A DNA stretch of 64,000 nt, taken from assembly GCA_946530965.1 (NCBI GenBank), contig CAMNAK010000002.1:62001-126000 (forward strand), read 5' to 3'. A program made the translations under genes and the position numbers. The first letter of the stretch is position 1. Each line of letters opens with the position of its first letter. Below, in pieces: positions 47,741-58,497 of this stretch. This DNA comes from an uncultured Candidatus Saccharibacteria bacterium. Its GTDB lineage: Bacteria > Patescibacteriota > Saccharimonadia > Saccharimonadales > Saccharimonadaceae. The notes under the pieces are model-generated. The model worked only from the letters and a program-made list of their open reading frames with translations, was not told the origin of the DNA and searched no databases.

Positions 47741-48886
47741 ATGGACAATACTCATAAACTCGAGATTAGTACCAAAACCTTTATACGGTTCTGGCTAGTT
47801 CTTTTCGGCCTAGCTCTTGCAGGTCTCTTATTATTTAAAGCCGCTGCCGGCTTAATCATTCTTGGCGCTGCCTTATTCTTAGCTCTCGCCATTTCGCCAC
47901 TAGTTAACAAATTAGCAGACATTATTCCAGGCCAAGGACGCAAGCTTCCTATCGCCCTGTCATATATTATTGTCGTTGGCGTAGTTATTGCCTTTGTTGC
48001 TATTGTCGTACCAACCATCGGTAACGAAACCCAGCGTTTCATTACAAACTTGCCGCAAATCTACAACAATTCCAGCATTAATCTAGAATTCTTGAACAAG
48101 TTCGGCAAAAACTTCGGTATAGATAATCTTCAAGGCGAAATCAGTACTGCTCTCGGAGATTTCTCTAGCAACTTCATCAAAGATTTTGGCGCAAACCTCG
48201 CTAACACCGTTGGCGCAATCGGTAGCGCAGTTACGGCAACTATTCTTATCTTGGTTCTTGCCTTCTTTATGCTTATTGAAGGCCCAGATATTATTAGACA
48301 ATTCTGGAGCAACTTCCGTACCAATGAGCACGCTGGCAAAATCCAAACCATTATCACTCGTATGGCTCAAGTCGTAAGCAAATACGTCTCGAACGCCATT
48401 ACTGTCGGCTTAATCAATGCCTGCTTCACTTCCATTTCCGTCTTTGTCCTAAGCCTCATCTTTGGCTTCTCTTCTGGTCTAGCTTTCCCAATGGGTATCA
48501 TTACGGGCGTTCTAAGCCTTATTCCAATGTTTGGCAGCTTCATTGGCGGCGCACTCGTCGCATTACTCCTTGCCTTCAACTCCTGGCCAGCTGGTCTTGC
48601 ATTCTTGATCTATACCATCATCTATCTACAGATCGAAAGCAACTTCATTTCACCAAAGGTTCAAGGCAAAGGTTTGCAGCTTCCAGCTCTCGTCGTTCTC
48701 GCAAGTGTCACAATCGGCGTATATATGTTTGGCCTAATCGGCGCTATCGTCGCTATTCCTATCGCTGGCTGTATCAAGGTCTTGCTCGAAGAGCTCGGCG
48801 ATGGCTTCCTTCCCTCTAGCAAAGAAAAGAAAACCAAACGCGCCAAAGAACAAAATCCAGACAAGAAACTAATCGCAAAGAATTAA
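47741..48886 (+). CDS. AI-2E / PerM family transporter
   Basis: Multi-TM, IYTIIYLQIESNFISPKVQGKGLQLPALVVLASVTIGVYMFGLIGAIVAIPIAG. Confidence 0.85.
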   Translation: MDNTHKLEISTKTFIRFWLVLFGLALAGLLLFKAAAGLIILGAALFLALAISPLVNKLADIIPGQGRKLPIALSYIIVVGVVIAFVAIVVPTIGNETQRFITNLPQIYNNSSINLEFLNKFGKNFGIDNLQGEISTALGDFSSNFIKDFGANLANTVGAIGSAVTATILILVLAFFMLIEGPDIIRQFWSNFRTNEHAGKIQTIITRMAQVVSKYVSNAITVGLINACFTSISVFVLSLIFGFSSGLAFPMGIITGVLSLIPMFGSFIGGALVALLLAFNSWPAGLAFLIYTIIYLQIESNFISPKVQGKGLQLPALVVLASVTIGVYMFGLIGAIVAIPIAGCIKVLLEELGDGFLPSSKEKKTKRAKEQNPDKKLIAKN

Positions 48887-48930
48887 GTCCATAAAAATAC
48901 CGCTCCAGTCATAGAGCGGTATTTTGCTAT

Positions 48931-50286
48931 CTATTTAAAGCGCCAGTAGGTTTTGTCTTTGCCATCCAAAACTTCAATGCCATCACGCGCAAGTTCATCG
49001 CGAATCTTATCCGCCAAAGCATAATCTTTCATCTCTTTAGCCTTTACGCGATCCGCTATCTTTTCCTTGTTCTCATCCGAGATATCTGGCGTAGATTCAA
49101 GAAGACCTAGGCCAAATACTTCATCCAAAAATTTAACAAAATCTTCACTTGGAACAGATTTAGAAACAACTTCATCAAGCTTCGCAAACGCGCCGGCAGA
49201 GTTTAGATTGTTATTGAGCTCGTTCAAGATTTCCTCACGGAGCTCTGGTAAATCTTCGCCCTTTTCCTGCCACCTTAATGCAGCAAAGTTCCTATAGTTC
49301 ATCAAACGCTGATGCGCAGCAAACAAATCCTGGAAAGTAAAGTTGCGCTCGGACTGGTAATGACCTTGCAAAATCCACATCTTGAAATCCATCGGGGTAT
49401 AACCCTTCTCTGCAAGATCGGCAAAGGTATAACCATTACCAAGAGATTTCGAAATCTTCTGGCCGTCACTCGTAATAAAGTTACAATGCACCCAATAGTT
49501 ACTAAACTTCTTACCAAAAGCCGCCTCGCTCTGAGCAATCTCGTTACTATGATGAACCATAATATGATCAATACCACCAGTATGAATATCCAAAGTTTCA
49601 CCAAGCTCTTCGTGGGCAATTACAGAACATTCTAGGTGCCAGCCAGGATAACCATCACGACCGCGATATTTCCAACGCATTGCGTGATCCTCGCCCTCCT
49701 GAATCCACTTCCAGACTGCAAAGTCTGAAGCATTGCGCTTTTCGCTACTAAATTCTACGCGCTTGCCAGCCTGTAAATGCTCAAGATCAAGATGAGCAAA
49801 ATCTGCATAACCTTCAAACTTGCTCGTATCAAAATACAAACCATCTTTCGTGTCATAAAGATAGCCCTTCTCGTCAAGCAAATCTACGAGCTTCATGTCC
49901 TGCTCGATATACTTCGTTGCTGGGCAAATCTTTGCTGGCTCTCGCAAATTAAGAGCATGGAAATTATCTAGGAATGCATCAGAATATTTCTTTGCAATAT
50001 CCCAAACCGTCAAACCTTCACGACGTGCGCCCTTCTCCATTTTATCTTCGCCATCATCAGCATCAGAGGTAAGATGGCCAACATCCGTAAGATTCATAAT
50101 GCGCTTCACCTTCCAGCCATTAAGCTGCAAAGTACGAACGAGCAGATCCCAATAGACATAGCTCGTCATATTGCCGATGTGCGCATAACTATATACCGTT
50201 GGACCACAAGTATAAATCTTAACTTCGTTAGGATTTTGTGGCTTAAATTCTTCGAGCTTTCTACTCGCGGTGTTATATAGTTTCAT
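48931..50286 (-). CDS. cysS: Cysteinyl-tRNA synthetase
   Basis: KIYTCGPTVYSYAHIGN, GYPGWHLECSVIAHEELGETLDIHTGGIDHIMVHHSNE, KISKSLGN. Confidence 0.95.
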   Translation of the reverse strand: MKLYNTASRKLEEFKPQNPNEVKIYTCGPTVYSYAHIGNMTSYVYWDLLVRTLQLNGWKVKRIMNLTDVGHLTSDADDGEDKMEKGARREGLTVWDIAKKYSDAFLDNFHALNLREPAKICPATKYIEQDMKLVDLLDEKGYLYDTKDGLYFDTSKFEGYADFAHLDLEHLQAGKRVEFSSEKRNASDFAVWKWIQEGEDHAMRWKYRGRDGYPGWHLECSVIAHEELGETLDIHTGGIDHIMVHHSNEIAQSEAAFGKKFSNYWVHCNFITSDGQKISKSLGNGYTFADLAEKGYTPMDFKMWILQGHYQSERNFTFQDLFAAHQRLMNYRNFAALRWQEKGEDLPELREEILNELNNNLNSAGAFAKLDEVVSKSVPSEDFVKFLDEVFGLGLLESTPDISDENKEKIADRVKAKEMKDYALADKIRDELARDGIEVLDGKDKTYWRFK

Positions 50287-50351
50287 AATAAGCTCATTAT
50301 ATCAAATAACAGAGATAGCACAAAAAGGACCGCTCCTCGCGGCCCTTCCGA

Positions 50352-51878
50352 TTACTTTCCGTATTTGTCTTTTACTTCCTGCTCAGCCTTAGCGCCAACC
50401 GGAGTACTATTTACTGGAGAATCCGCTGAACGTCCAATTCCTAAGAAGTTCGCCATCTTTTCACCCATCATCTTTTCATTGCTTGTTGCGATCACGCCAG
50501 TCATGCGTGTGCCATTTTCACCCTGAATGCGCGAATTCCTAAGCCTTGTTCTATGCTCAAACAGCGTATCTTTCTTGGCTAAATTCTGCACCTCTGCACG
50601 AGTCTCTTTCTCGTAAGTATGACGCTCGTCCATATTACGATACTTTTTCGTTTTCATCCAATAGAATAAGAAGCCAGGCGTGAAACCTAGTAGGCCCAAC
50701 CAGAACGGATTTTCATCATCGTCAAAATTACGAAGGCACATATAAATCCAAAGAAGACCAAGGATAATACCAATTATCTCAATAATCACCGAGATAACCG
50801 ACAAACGCACTTTGTTGATTGGCACACTACCCATCGTCTCGCCAGTTCTGGCATTTACGGCCACATAATGCAAAATGCCATTACTTTCTTGCCTATAACT
50901 ATAGAGCCAAACTGGAAGATAAGCCGCCTTCCAAGAAGAGCCTTTAATCTCTGTCACTTCCGAGTTCCAAGCTTCGCCACGATCGTAGATAGCCTTCATG
51001 TCCTCGTACATCTTATATCGAGATATATCCTCAACCTGCAGTTTAATTTGATTATCTAGATTACCAACATTAGTATCGCGCCTCTCACTAGCATAGCCAA
51101 TCAAGAAATTCGGATTCCAATCAACACAGTTTTCCGTATCAAACGGCATGATTGCGTTAATGACGTTATTAGTATTTACCTTGACGTTTTGGTTCAACTT
51201 GTCGCTCGAAGCCTCAATCGTCAAATCATCAACCAAAATATCAAAATCGCGCTCAACGTAATAAGCATCCGCATCATAATAAGTCGTTCTAGAATGCTCG
51301 CCTGTTCTTACTGTATATTGACGTATTTTGATTTCCGCCACACCCTTCAGATTTGAATGAGCATTCACATCTACTACCATGTATGGCAAGAACACGCCCA
51401 TGACGTTTTCGGCTTTAAACTCTTTCTTGAACTGAGGATGCGCAAAGAATTGACGCTTATCCACGAAAGCCTTAATTCTAGATTCGGCATCGCCCTTCTC
51501 TAGTTTGAATGGCAAAACCAAATCTGGGACAGCACCATTCGGCATCTTTTCGTTCAAAGCAAAATTATGACGACACCAGTGACAGCGCGCACTAACAGAT
51601 TCTTGCGCATTTATCACAACCTCTGCACCACAAGCAGGACACTTAAAGGTCATAATTACCGACTCATCGGGAATAATGTCTACTGCACCTGCAGCGACAT
51701 TCCTATTCTTCATATTCTTCGAGACGCCGGCCTTGTTGGCCTTTACACCCTCAAATTCTGCACGGCAATACTTACACTTCAGTAAGCCTGTTTTCGCGAT
51801 TGGTACAACCTCTGTCGCACCACAATGCGGACATCGATTTAATCCATTATTCTTATTTTTTACTGCTGCTTCCGCCAT
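50352..51878 (-). CDS. Double zinc-ribbon membrane protein (paralog 1)
   Basis: NRCPHCGATEVVPIAKTGLLKCKYCRAEFEG, KCPACGAEVVINAQESVSARCHWCRHNF, C-terminal TMs. Confidence 0.8.
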   Translation of the reverse strand: MAEAAVKNKNNGLNRCPHCGATEVVPIAKTGLLKCKYCRAEFEGVKANKAGVSKNMKNRNVAAGAVDIIPDESVIMTFKCPACGAEVVINAQESVSARCHWCRHNFALNEKMPNGAVPDLVLPFKLEKGDAESRIKAFVDKRQFFAHPQFKKEFKAENVMGVFLPYMVVDVNAHSNLKGVAEIKIRQYTVRTGEHSRTTYYDADAYYVERDFDILVDDLTIEASSDKLNQNVKVNTNNVINAIMPFDTENCVDWNPNFLIGYASERRDTNVGNLDNQIKLQVEDISRYKMYEDMKAIYDRGEAWNSEVTEIKGSSWKAAYLPVWLYSYRQESNGILHYVAVNARTGETMGSVPINKVRLSVISVIIEIIGIILGLLWIYMCLRNFDDDENPFWLGLLGFTPGFLFYWMKTKKYRNMDERHTYEKETRAEVQNLAKKDTLFEHRTRLRNSRIQGENGTRMTGVIATSNEKMMGEKMANFLGIGRSADSPVNSTPVGAKAEQEVKDKYGK

Positions 51879-51890
51879 TAATAACCCCTT

Positions 51891-53486
51891 TTAGTAATCA
51901 AAGTCATAACTAAAACCATCCGAATCGCCATAGTCATAGTCGTAGTCGTAGTCGTAGTCATAATCATCAAAATCATAATCGTAATCATCGTCCGAATAGC
52001 TACTGCTATAACTACTACTGCCAGCACCAGCCATCGCGCAGCTAGCACAACCTTCGATGAAGATCGAACCGAATATAAAGAGGAACACGACTAGAATAAT
52101 ACCAATCAAGAATCCGGAAGAAGCATTGTTGCCATAGTTCTTTGTATAGTTTGCACCATTCTTGAAGCGACCACGCTCGCTGTTAAGCATCTCGCTACGG
52201 CCAGACGAAGCTGCACCAATAACACGACTATCGTTCCTGCCAGTAATCTCCGAAGAAGTTACGCCAGTTCTTGTATGCAAGTAGCGGTCTTCTTTTACGA
52301 GTTCACGAATCTCGTTTCTGGTTTCAATCTCGTGATGATGCCTTGCCTTATCTCCAACACGATGCTCGGAAATAATCCCCTTCACCGGCAACACGCCATC
52401 CGTCTCTCCAGTACGAGCATTTACGGCAATATAATAAATACGCCCATCATTCGCATTAGTATTCCTAAAGCTATATAGCCAAACAGGAAGATATGCAGCT
52501 TTCCAGTTTACGCCTTTAATGCTTAGATGCTCTTTTTGCCAACGAAGACCACGGTCATACTGCTCGTTCATCTCTTTCATGCGCGCACGGGCAATATCTC
52601 CAGACTGCAAGGCAACTAATTCCTTCAAGTCGTTGATATTCGTATCCCTTCTCTCGCTCGAGAAGCCACGCAAATAGTTAGCATTCCAAGATACAGCATT
52701 CTCTGTATCGAACGGCATAATTGCGTTGATAACGTTGTTCGAGTTTACAGCAACATCCTGATACAAACGTTTCGAAGAAGATTCAATCGTCAAATCATCG
52801 ACATAAAGATCGAACTCACGCGAAACAGAATAAACTTCTACCGTAGCACCAGAAGAATCTTTAGCCTTCGTATGCTCACCCTGACCATAAGCCGTAGAAT
52901 GAGCCTTAACATCCGTAATCATGTACGGGAAATAGACACCAGATAGCTCTTCAAACTTCAAGCTACCAAAGAGTTCCTTAGACATACTGGCCTTGTATGG
53001 CTCTATCCACTCTTTCATCTTCTCAATGGCTTTTGTCTTGCTAATCTTGAATGGCAAAACCAAATCTGGCACTGCGCCATTTGGAATCTTGTGTGAAACC
53101 GTCAAAATATGGCGACACCAGTGACACTTTAGGCTAAGGTTATCAGCCGTATTAACAACAACTTCCGCACCACAAGAAGGACAGCCCAAGGTAACAATAA
53201 TATCTTCGCCAGGAATAATATTGCTCGCACCCGCGGCAACAACGTCGCCCTTGATATTCTCAAAGGTCTCTAGTGTTCCTTGAGCATTTGCGCTTTTCGC
53301 CTCAAATTCACTCCTACAAAAATTGCAGCGAAGCTGACCTGATTTCGCATTGGTCGACACATCGCTTGCCCCACAGTGGGGGCAGCGTTGCGTCGCAATG
53401 GAAACAGTCTTCTCTACTTTCGCTGTTTTTGCCGAAGCTTTTTGCTTCGAAACATCAGCTTTCGTATCTTTTTTCTGTTCCACCAT
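51891..53486 (-). CDS. Double zinc-ribbon membrane protein with Tyr/Asp-repeat C-tail (paralog 2)
   Basis: QRCPHCGASDVSTNAKSGQLRCNFCRSEFEA; C-tail DDDYDYDFDDYDYDYDYDYDYGDSDGFSYDFDY. Confidence 0.8.
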   Translation of the reverse strand: MVEQKKDTKADVSKQKASAKTAKVEKTVSIATQRCPHCGASDVSTNAKSGQLRCNFCRSEFEAKSANAQGTLETFENIKGDVVAAGASNIIPGEDIIVTLGCPSCGAEVVVNTADNLSLKCHWCRHILTVSHKIPNGAVPDLVLPFKISKTKAIEKMKEWIEPYKASMSKELFGSLKFEELSGVYFPYMITDVKAHSTAYGQGEHTKAKDSSGATVEVYSVSREFDLYVDDLTIESSSKRLYQDVAVNSNNVINAIMPFDTENAVSWNANYLRGFSSERRDTNINDLKELVALQSGDIARARMKEMNEQYDRGLRWQKEHLSIKGVNWKAAYLPVWLYSFRNTNANDGRIYYIAVNARTGETDGVLPVKGIISEHRVGDKARHHHEIETRNEIRELVKEDRYLHTRTGVTSSEITGRNDSRVIGAASSGRSEMLNSERGRFKNGANYTKNYGNNASSGFLIGIILVVFLFIFGSIFIEGCASCAMAGAGSSSYSSSYSDDDYDYDFDDYDYDYDYDYDYGDSDGFSYDFDY

Positions 53487-53499
53487 TATCTGAATCTAC

Positions 53500-54633
53500 C
53501 TATTCAGCAGCTGGAGTCTGACCATCAGCAGCATTTGGATCTGCTGGCTGAGCTGGTTGCTGTGGCTGTTGTGGTTGCTGAGGCTGAGCCTGTGGCATTG
53601 GGTTAACACCAGCTGGTGTACCAAAGCCCATACCCATCATGCCTGCGCCCATACCAACGCCCATGATGCCAGCAGCACCGCCGTTGTTACCAGCAGCGTT
53701 GATACCTTCGGCAACCTGAGTCTGATTGTAAGCCGTGCCAACAGTACCCTGCATCATAACACCAGTTCTGAATCTGTCGACGTCTGCCTGAGACTTCTCA
53801 TCGCGCTTGACAGAAGCAACCATAACATCGCTAACCTGGATACCGAACTTGCTACCCCACTGATACTTCTCTTCGAGAACCTCGTTAAGGGCACCAGCAA
53901 AGCCATCCTGATCGGTCTTGATATCGATGTAGCTCTTACCGCCGTTGCAGAACTTTGTCATAGCGTTGGAGAAGGAACCAATGAAGCCATCGAATAGCAT
54001 CTTTGTATTGGTTTCGTCTTCTACGTCTAGACTGAAGCTGCTGCGGCCCTGACCGGAAACAACATCAACAGGAACGAAGTTCTTGATAAATAGAACTGGG
54101 TCAACAATCTTAATGCCATAAGAACCATAGCTTGTAACTGCCATCTCGAGGTTGTTGTAGTTTGCATCAAGATAAGGAACTGGCTCTTGCGTACCATATG
54201 GGAAGCCGCCCATAGTCCTTAGGTTGACATAGAAAGCAACCTGCTGGTTACCTGGCTGACCACCGAACTTGAACTGGTTCCAGCTCTGGCCGAATGTACT
54301 TGCGAAGAAGCCATCCTTTGCAAACAAGCTCTTAGCTTCTGGGATGTTCTGTGCATGATATTCGTAACCACCTGGTTCTGCAATAACTGCTGTGATTGCG
54401 CCGTTTTCTAGAACAACGAGACAAGTGTTTTCTGGAACCAAGAACTTGGAACCGTCAGAAATAACACCAGCGTTTTCTTCGCCGTCATTGTTTTCGCTAC
54501 CAGCAACCTTATTTGGAACTGCCTTTGCAATTGCAACATGATCCGTCATGCTTGCTGGTGGGACCATGTACTCTAGCCACTGATTGGCGAAACTGCTAGT
54601 TAGGCCGCCAGCAAATGCTCTGATAAAACCCAT
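53500..54633 (-). CDS. SPFH-domain protein (YdjI/virion-core-like family)
   Basis: LEYMVPPASMTDHVAIAKAVPN, VPENTCLVVLENGAITAVIAEPGGYEY, SYGSYGIKIVDPVLFIKNF; Gly/Pro/Gln-rich C-term. Confidence 0.78.
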   Translation of the reverse strand: MGFIRAFAGGLTSSFANQWLEYMVPPASMTDHVAIAKAVPNKVAGSENNDGEENAGVISDGSKFLVPENTCLVVLENGAITAVIAEPGGYEYHAQNIPEAKSLFAKDGFFASTFGQSWNQFKFGGQPGNQQVAFYVNLRTMGGFPYGTQEPVPYLDANYNNLEMAVTSYGSYGIKIVDPVLFIKNFVPVDVVSGQGRSSFSLDVEDETNTKMLFDGFIGSFSNAMTKFCNGGKSYIDIKTDQDGFAGALNEVLEEKYQWGSKFGIQVSDVMVASVKRDEKSQADVDRFRTGVMMQGTVGTAYNQTQVAEGINAAGNNGGAAGIMGVGMGAGMMGMGFGTPAGVNPMPQAQPQQPQQPQQPAQPADPNAADGQTPAAE

Positions 54634-54729
54634 AGTAAAGTTTTCTCCATTAAATTTTCTTCTAGTATAGCATACAAGAAATCAGCAAAAAGCGCCCTGC
54701 TCCAGAGCGCTTTTCAAAAGATTTATTGA

Positions 54730-55263
54730 TTATTTAGCGTCATTCCAGCGCTTAATAGCAGCTTCGATAACTTCCTGAGCTTCCTTTGTACCGAAGAAAC
54801 CTTCAACCTTGGTTGTGCCAGGCTTCTTTAGATCCTTGTAGTGATTGAAGTGGAATTCAATCTGTTCAAGAGTGCGCTTTGGAAGATCTTCTAGAGTCTG
54901 ATATGCATCACCGTTATTGCGATCATCATCAGCGACACAAATAATCTTGTCGTCAACTTCGCCGCCATCGACAAACTTCATAACACCAAGGACACGAGCC
55001 TTCATATATACGCCAGTCGTAAGTGGCTGTTCTGTAATGACTAGAGCGTCAAGCTCATCACCATCTTCGTCAATTGTCTGTGGAATAAAACCATAGTTGC
55101 ATGGCTTTGCGAAAGCTACTGGTTCGATACGATCAAGCATAAAGCAAGCATTCTTGCGATCCCATTCGATCTTGTGGTTGCTACCGGTTGGGATTTCGAT
55201 AACGACATTAATGCTATTGTTCTTATAATCTCCTGGCTCAAGAATTTTGTTAAAATCTGCCAT
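54730..55263 (-). CDS. ppa: Inorganic pyrophosphatase
   Basis: VVIEIPTGSNHKIEWD, YGFIPQTIDEDGDELDALVI, EGFFGTKEAQEVIEAA. Confidence 0.92.
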   Translation of the reverse strand: MADFNKILEPGDYKNNSINVVIEIPTGSNHKIEWDRKNACFMLDRIEPVAFAKPCNYGFIPQTIDEDGDELDALVITEQPLTTGVYMKARVLGVMKFVDGGEVDDKIICVADDDRNNGDAYQTLEDLPKRTLEQIEFHFNHYKDLKKPGTTKVEGFFGTKEAQEVIEAAIKRWNDAK

Positions 55264-55412
55264 TGATATAACTCCTTTTATTTTTGTGCCTTTATTATAT
55301 CACGAAATATATTCCCTGATTACACAACTATATCCGTTATTAGCCCTAATAAAAGTACAATGCTTATGGTATAATAAGCATAACTAATATCCAAAAAATA
55401 CAAGGAGTTTTA

Positions 55413-56426
55413 ATGGTTAAAATTGCTATCAACGGTTTTGGACGCATTGGCCGCAACGCCTTCAAAATTGCATTCGACCGCAACGACGTCGAAATCGTCG
55501 CAATTAACGATCTAACAGACAACAAAACACTAGCTCATCTTTTGAAATACGATTCAAACTATGGCACTTATGATCATGATGTCAGCTACGACGATGACGC
55601 TATCATTGTTGATGGTAAGCAAATCAAAGCTTATGCCGAAAAAGACCCAGCTGCCCTTCCATGGAAGGATCTTGGTGTAGATGTCGTTATTGAATCTACT
55701 GGCTTCTTTACCAAACCAGAAGATGCACGCAAGCACATCGAGGCTGGCGCACGCAAGGTTGTTATCTCTGCTCCAGCAAAGGGCGAAGGTGCTCGCACTG
55801 TCGTTCTCGGTGTTAACGAAGAAACCGTTCTCGAAAGCGACGATATTCTTTCCAACGCTTCCTGCACCACAAACTGTATCGCACCTGTCATGAAGGTCCT
55901 CGAAGACAATATTGGTATCGAGAAAGCCATGATGACAACTGTTCACAGTTACACTGCTAGCCAGAAGCTACAGGATGCTCCGTGCAAGGATCTCCGCGAA
56001 GGCCGCAACGCTGCCGAAAACATCGTTCCAACCACAACTGGTGCTTCCAAAGCTGCTGCTTTGACAATCCCAAGCCTGCAGGGCCACTTCAATGGTCTTT
56101 CTGTTCGCGTCCCAACCCCAGTAGTATCCCTCAGCGATATTACTGCTGTTACAAAGCGCCCAACTTCTATCGAAGAAATCAATGATATCTTCAAGAAAGC
56201 TGCTGCTAGCCCATACTTCCAGGGCATTCTTGATGCTACCGAAGAAGAACTCGTTTCTATCGACTACCGTGGTAATAGCCACTCTTCAATCGTTGATTTG
56301 AAGCTCACCGACTGTATCGATGGCACTCTTATCAAGGTTGTCGCTTGGTATGACAATGAATGGGGTTATAGCAACCGCCTAGTAGAATTAAGTGTCGACT
56401 TCGGCAAGATGGGCCAAGCTAACTAA
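55413..56426 (+). CDS. gap: Glyceraldehyde-3-phosphate dehydrogenase
   Basis: INGFGRIGRNAFK, SNASCTTNCIAPVMKVL, WYDNEWGYSNRLVEL. Confidence 0.96.
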   Translation: MVKIAINGFGRIGRNAFKIAFDRNDVEIVAINDLTDNKTLAHLLKYDSNYGTYDHDVSYDDDAIIVDGKQIKAYAEKDPAALPWKDLGVDVVIESTGFFTKPEDARKHIEAGARKVVISAPAKGEGARTVVLGVNEETVLESDDILSNASCTTNCIAPVMKVLEDNIGIEKAMMTTVHSYTASQKLQDAPCKDLREGRNAAENIVPTTTGASKAAALTIPSLQGHFNGLSVRVPTPVVSLSDITAVTKRPTSIEEINDIFKKAAASPYFQGILDATEEELVSIDYRGNSHSSIVDLKLTDCIDGTLIKVVAWYDNEWGYSNRLVELSVDFGKMGQAN

Positions 56427-56435
56427 GGAATAATT

Positions 56436-56876
56436 ATGCAAATCTTTCTCGGCGCCGATCATCGCGGCATGGAACTAAAAGGTCGAATCGCAAACTGGCT
56501 AGCAAGCCAGGAAATAGTTTGCATCGACTGCGGCAATGTCACGTACGACGCCGAGGACGATTACAATGATTTCGCAAAAGCCGTCGTTTCTCAAGTTTAT
56601 TACAGCAAAGACCCTCAGACTTTCGGCATCCTCATCTGCGGCTCTGCCCAGGGCATGGCCATGCAAGCCAACCGTTACAAAGGAATCCGCGCCGCTATCT
56701 GTCATAGCCCGGAGGAGGCCGTCGAAACCCGAGGTCACAACGACGCAAATATTCTCTGTCTAGCAGCAGACGAAAAGCTCAATTTCTACGGAGACATCAT
56801 CGATAAATTCATTCACACTGCCGCCCTACCAGACGAAAAATACTTACGACGTAAACAAAAACTAGACGAAGGATAA
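56436..56876 (+). CDS. rpiB: Ribose-5-phosphate isomerase B
   Basis: GADHRGMELKGRI, CGSAQGMAMQANRYKGIRAAICHSPEEAVETRGHNDANILCL. Confidence 0.88.
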   Translation: MQIFLGADHRGMELKGRIANWLASQEIVCIDCGNVTYDAEDDYNDFAKAVVSQVYYSKDPQTFGILICGSAQGMAMQANRYKGIRAAICHSPEEAVETRGHNDANILCLAADEKLNFYGDIIDKFIHTAALPDEKYLRRKQKLDEG

Positions 56877-56893
56877 ACAACGAAAGATATATT

Positions 56894-57544
56894 ATGGCAA
56901 TTACAACAATCGCTCCAACAATTCTAAGTTCAGATCCAAACGAATTCAAAGATACTGTTCAAAAATATTTCAACTTCGCCAAGCGCGTTCATATCGATAT
57001 TTCTGATGGTACTCTTACAGACAATAAGACTCTAAACGAGACCGCTATCTGGTGGCCAAAAGGCTGGACAGTAGACATCCATATGATGACCACTACTCCT
57101 TCCGCTCATCTAGATAACCTTATTAAACTAAAGCCAAATCTAGTTATTTTTCATGCCGAGGCAAACGAAGATTTGATTCCGATCTTCCAGAAGCTTCAAG
57201 AAAACGATATCAAGGTTGGCGTCGCAATTATCAAACCAGTCTTCCCTGGCAATATCAAGAATATTCTTTCTATTGCTGATCATGCCATGATTTTCTCTGG
57301 CGACCTTGGTCATTATGGTGGCGAAGCAGATTTATTGCTTCTAGAAAAGGTTGCTCTCTGCCGAGATATTAAACCGGCTATTGAAATTGGTTGGGATGGC
57401 GGCGCAAATGCCGAAAACATTCATATTATCACACACGCTGGCGTAGACGTTATCAACGTTGGCAGCGCAATCGCCAAAGCCGAAGACGCCGCTTCTACCT
57501 TTAATACACTCAATAAACTCACTGAGAAAGAGGACGCTATCTAA
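56894..57544 (+). CDS. rpe: Ribulose-phosphate 3-epimerase (divergent)
   Basis: APTILSSDPNEF, VHIDISDGT, VDIHMMTTTP, IGWDGGANAENI, VINVGSAI. Confidence 0.8.
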   Translation: MAITTIAPTILSSDPNEFKDTVQKYFNFAKRVHIDISDGTLTDNKTLNETAIWWPKGWTVDIHMMTTTPSAHLDNLIKLKPNLVIFHAEANEDLIPIFQKLQENDIKVGVAIIKPVFPGNIKNILSIADHAMIFSGDLGHYGGEADLLLLEKVALCRDIKPAIEIGWDGGANAENIHIITHAGVDVINVGSAIAKAEDAASTFNTLNKLTEKEDAI

Positions 57545-58497
57545 TGGCACGCATTGTTAGTATCGGAGCCGCACTTCAAGATGTTTTCTTGATGGACCAT
57601 GACGATTTCGGCACCAACAAAAAAGGTTTCTTCAATCAATTTGAACTCGGTACCAAAATCGACATCGATAAAATCCATTTTAGTACTGGCGGTGGCGCAA
57701 CTAACGCCGCTACAACTTTTGCTCGCTACGGTCACGAAAGTATTTTCCTTGGCTGTATCGCCGAAGATCCAGCCGGCCAAGCCGTTACCGATACTCTAGA
57801 CCGCGAAGGCATCGATCGCTCATTCGTAAAGACACTCAAGGGCGTTCATACAGGCTTCTCTGTCGTTCTTCTTACGCCAGCTGGCGAACGCACAATCCTA
57901 ACCTGCCGTGGCGCAAGCGCAAAATTCGACCAGATCAACCCACGCGACCTCGTTAAAATCAAACCAGATTGGCTCTATGTTACTAATCTTCGTGGCGACA
58001 TGAATAAGCTCGACGATATCTTTACTATCGCTCGCCGTGAACACATCAAAATCATGTTCAATCCAGGCAAACTTGAGCTTGAACATCCAAAACAGCTCAT
58101 CGGCCTATTCGAAGACGTTGATGTCCTACTCGTAAACAAGAAAGAGGCCAAACAGATCGTCAATGGTACCGAACTCAAAGAATTAGCCAGCCGTCTTCAC
58201 GACCTTATTCCGAATGTTATCGTCACCGATGGTTCTCGTGGCGCAATTGCCTACTCTGCTGGTCCAGCTTACAGGATTGGCCTATACGAAGACCCGCCAG
58301 TCAAAGATAGCACTGGCGCAGGCGACGCCTTTGGTAGTGGTTTCCTTGCTGCTTATGCCGCCGGAAAGAGTTTCAAAGATTCGCTTGTCTTTGGTGCAGC
58401 CAACTCGACCTCTGTTATTCAACATGTCGGCAGTAAAACTGGCATCCTTAATAACCGCACAAAACTACACACAATGCCAATGGAGGAAATTATTTAA
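57544..58497 (+). CDS. PfkB-family carbohydrate kinase
   Basis: FSTGGGATNAATTFARYG, DSTGAGDAFGSGFLAAYAAG; start overlaps rpe stop. Confidence 0.88.
   Translation: MARIVSIGAALQDVFLMDHDDFGTNKKGFFNQFELGTKIDIDKIHFSTGGGATNAATTFARYGHESIFLGCIAEDPAGQAVTDTLDREGIDRSFVKTLKGVHTGFSVVLLTPAGERTILTCRGASAKFDQINPRDLVKIKPDWLYVTNLRGDMNKLDDIFTIARREHIKIMFNPGKLELEHPKQLIGLFEDVDVLLVNKKEAKQIVNGTELKELASRLHDLIPNVIVTDGSRGAIAYSAGPAYRIGLYEDPPVKDSTGAGDAFGSGFLAAYAAGKSFKDSLVFGAANSTSVIQHVGSKTGILNNRTKLHTMPMEEII

Noticed and set aside
51904-51990. Short-period repeats suggestive of a CRISPR or satellite
   Set aside because: Imperfect trinucleotide repeats encoding the Tyr/Asp C-tail in frame; no repeat-spacer structure. No CRISPR array was seen anywhere in the window.
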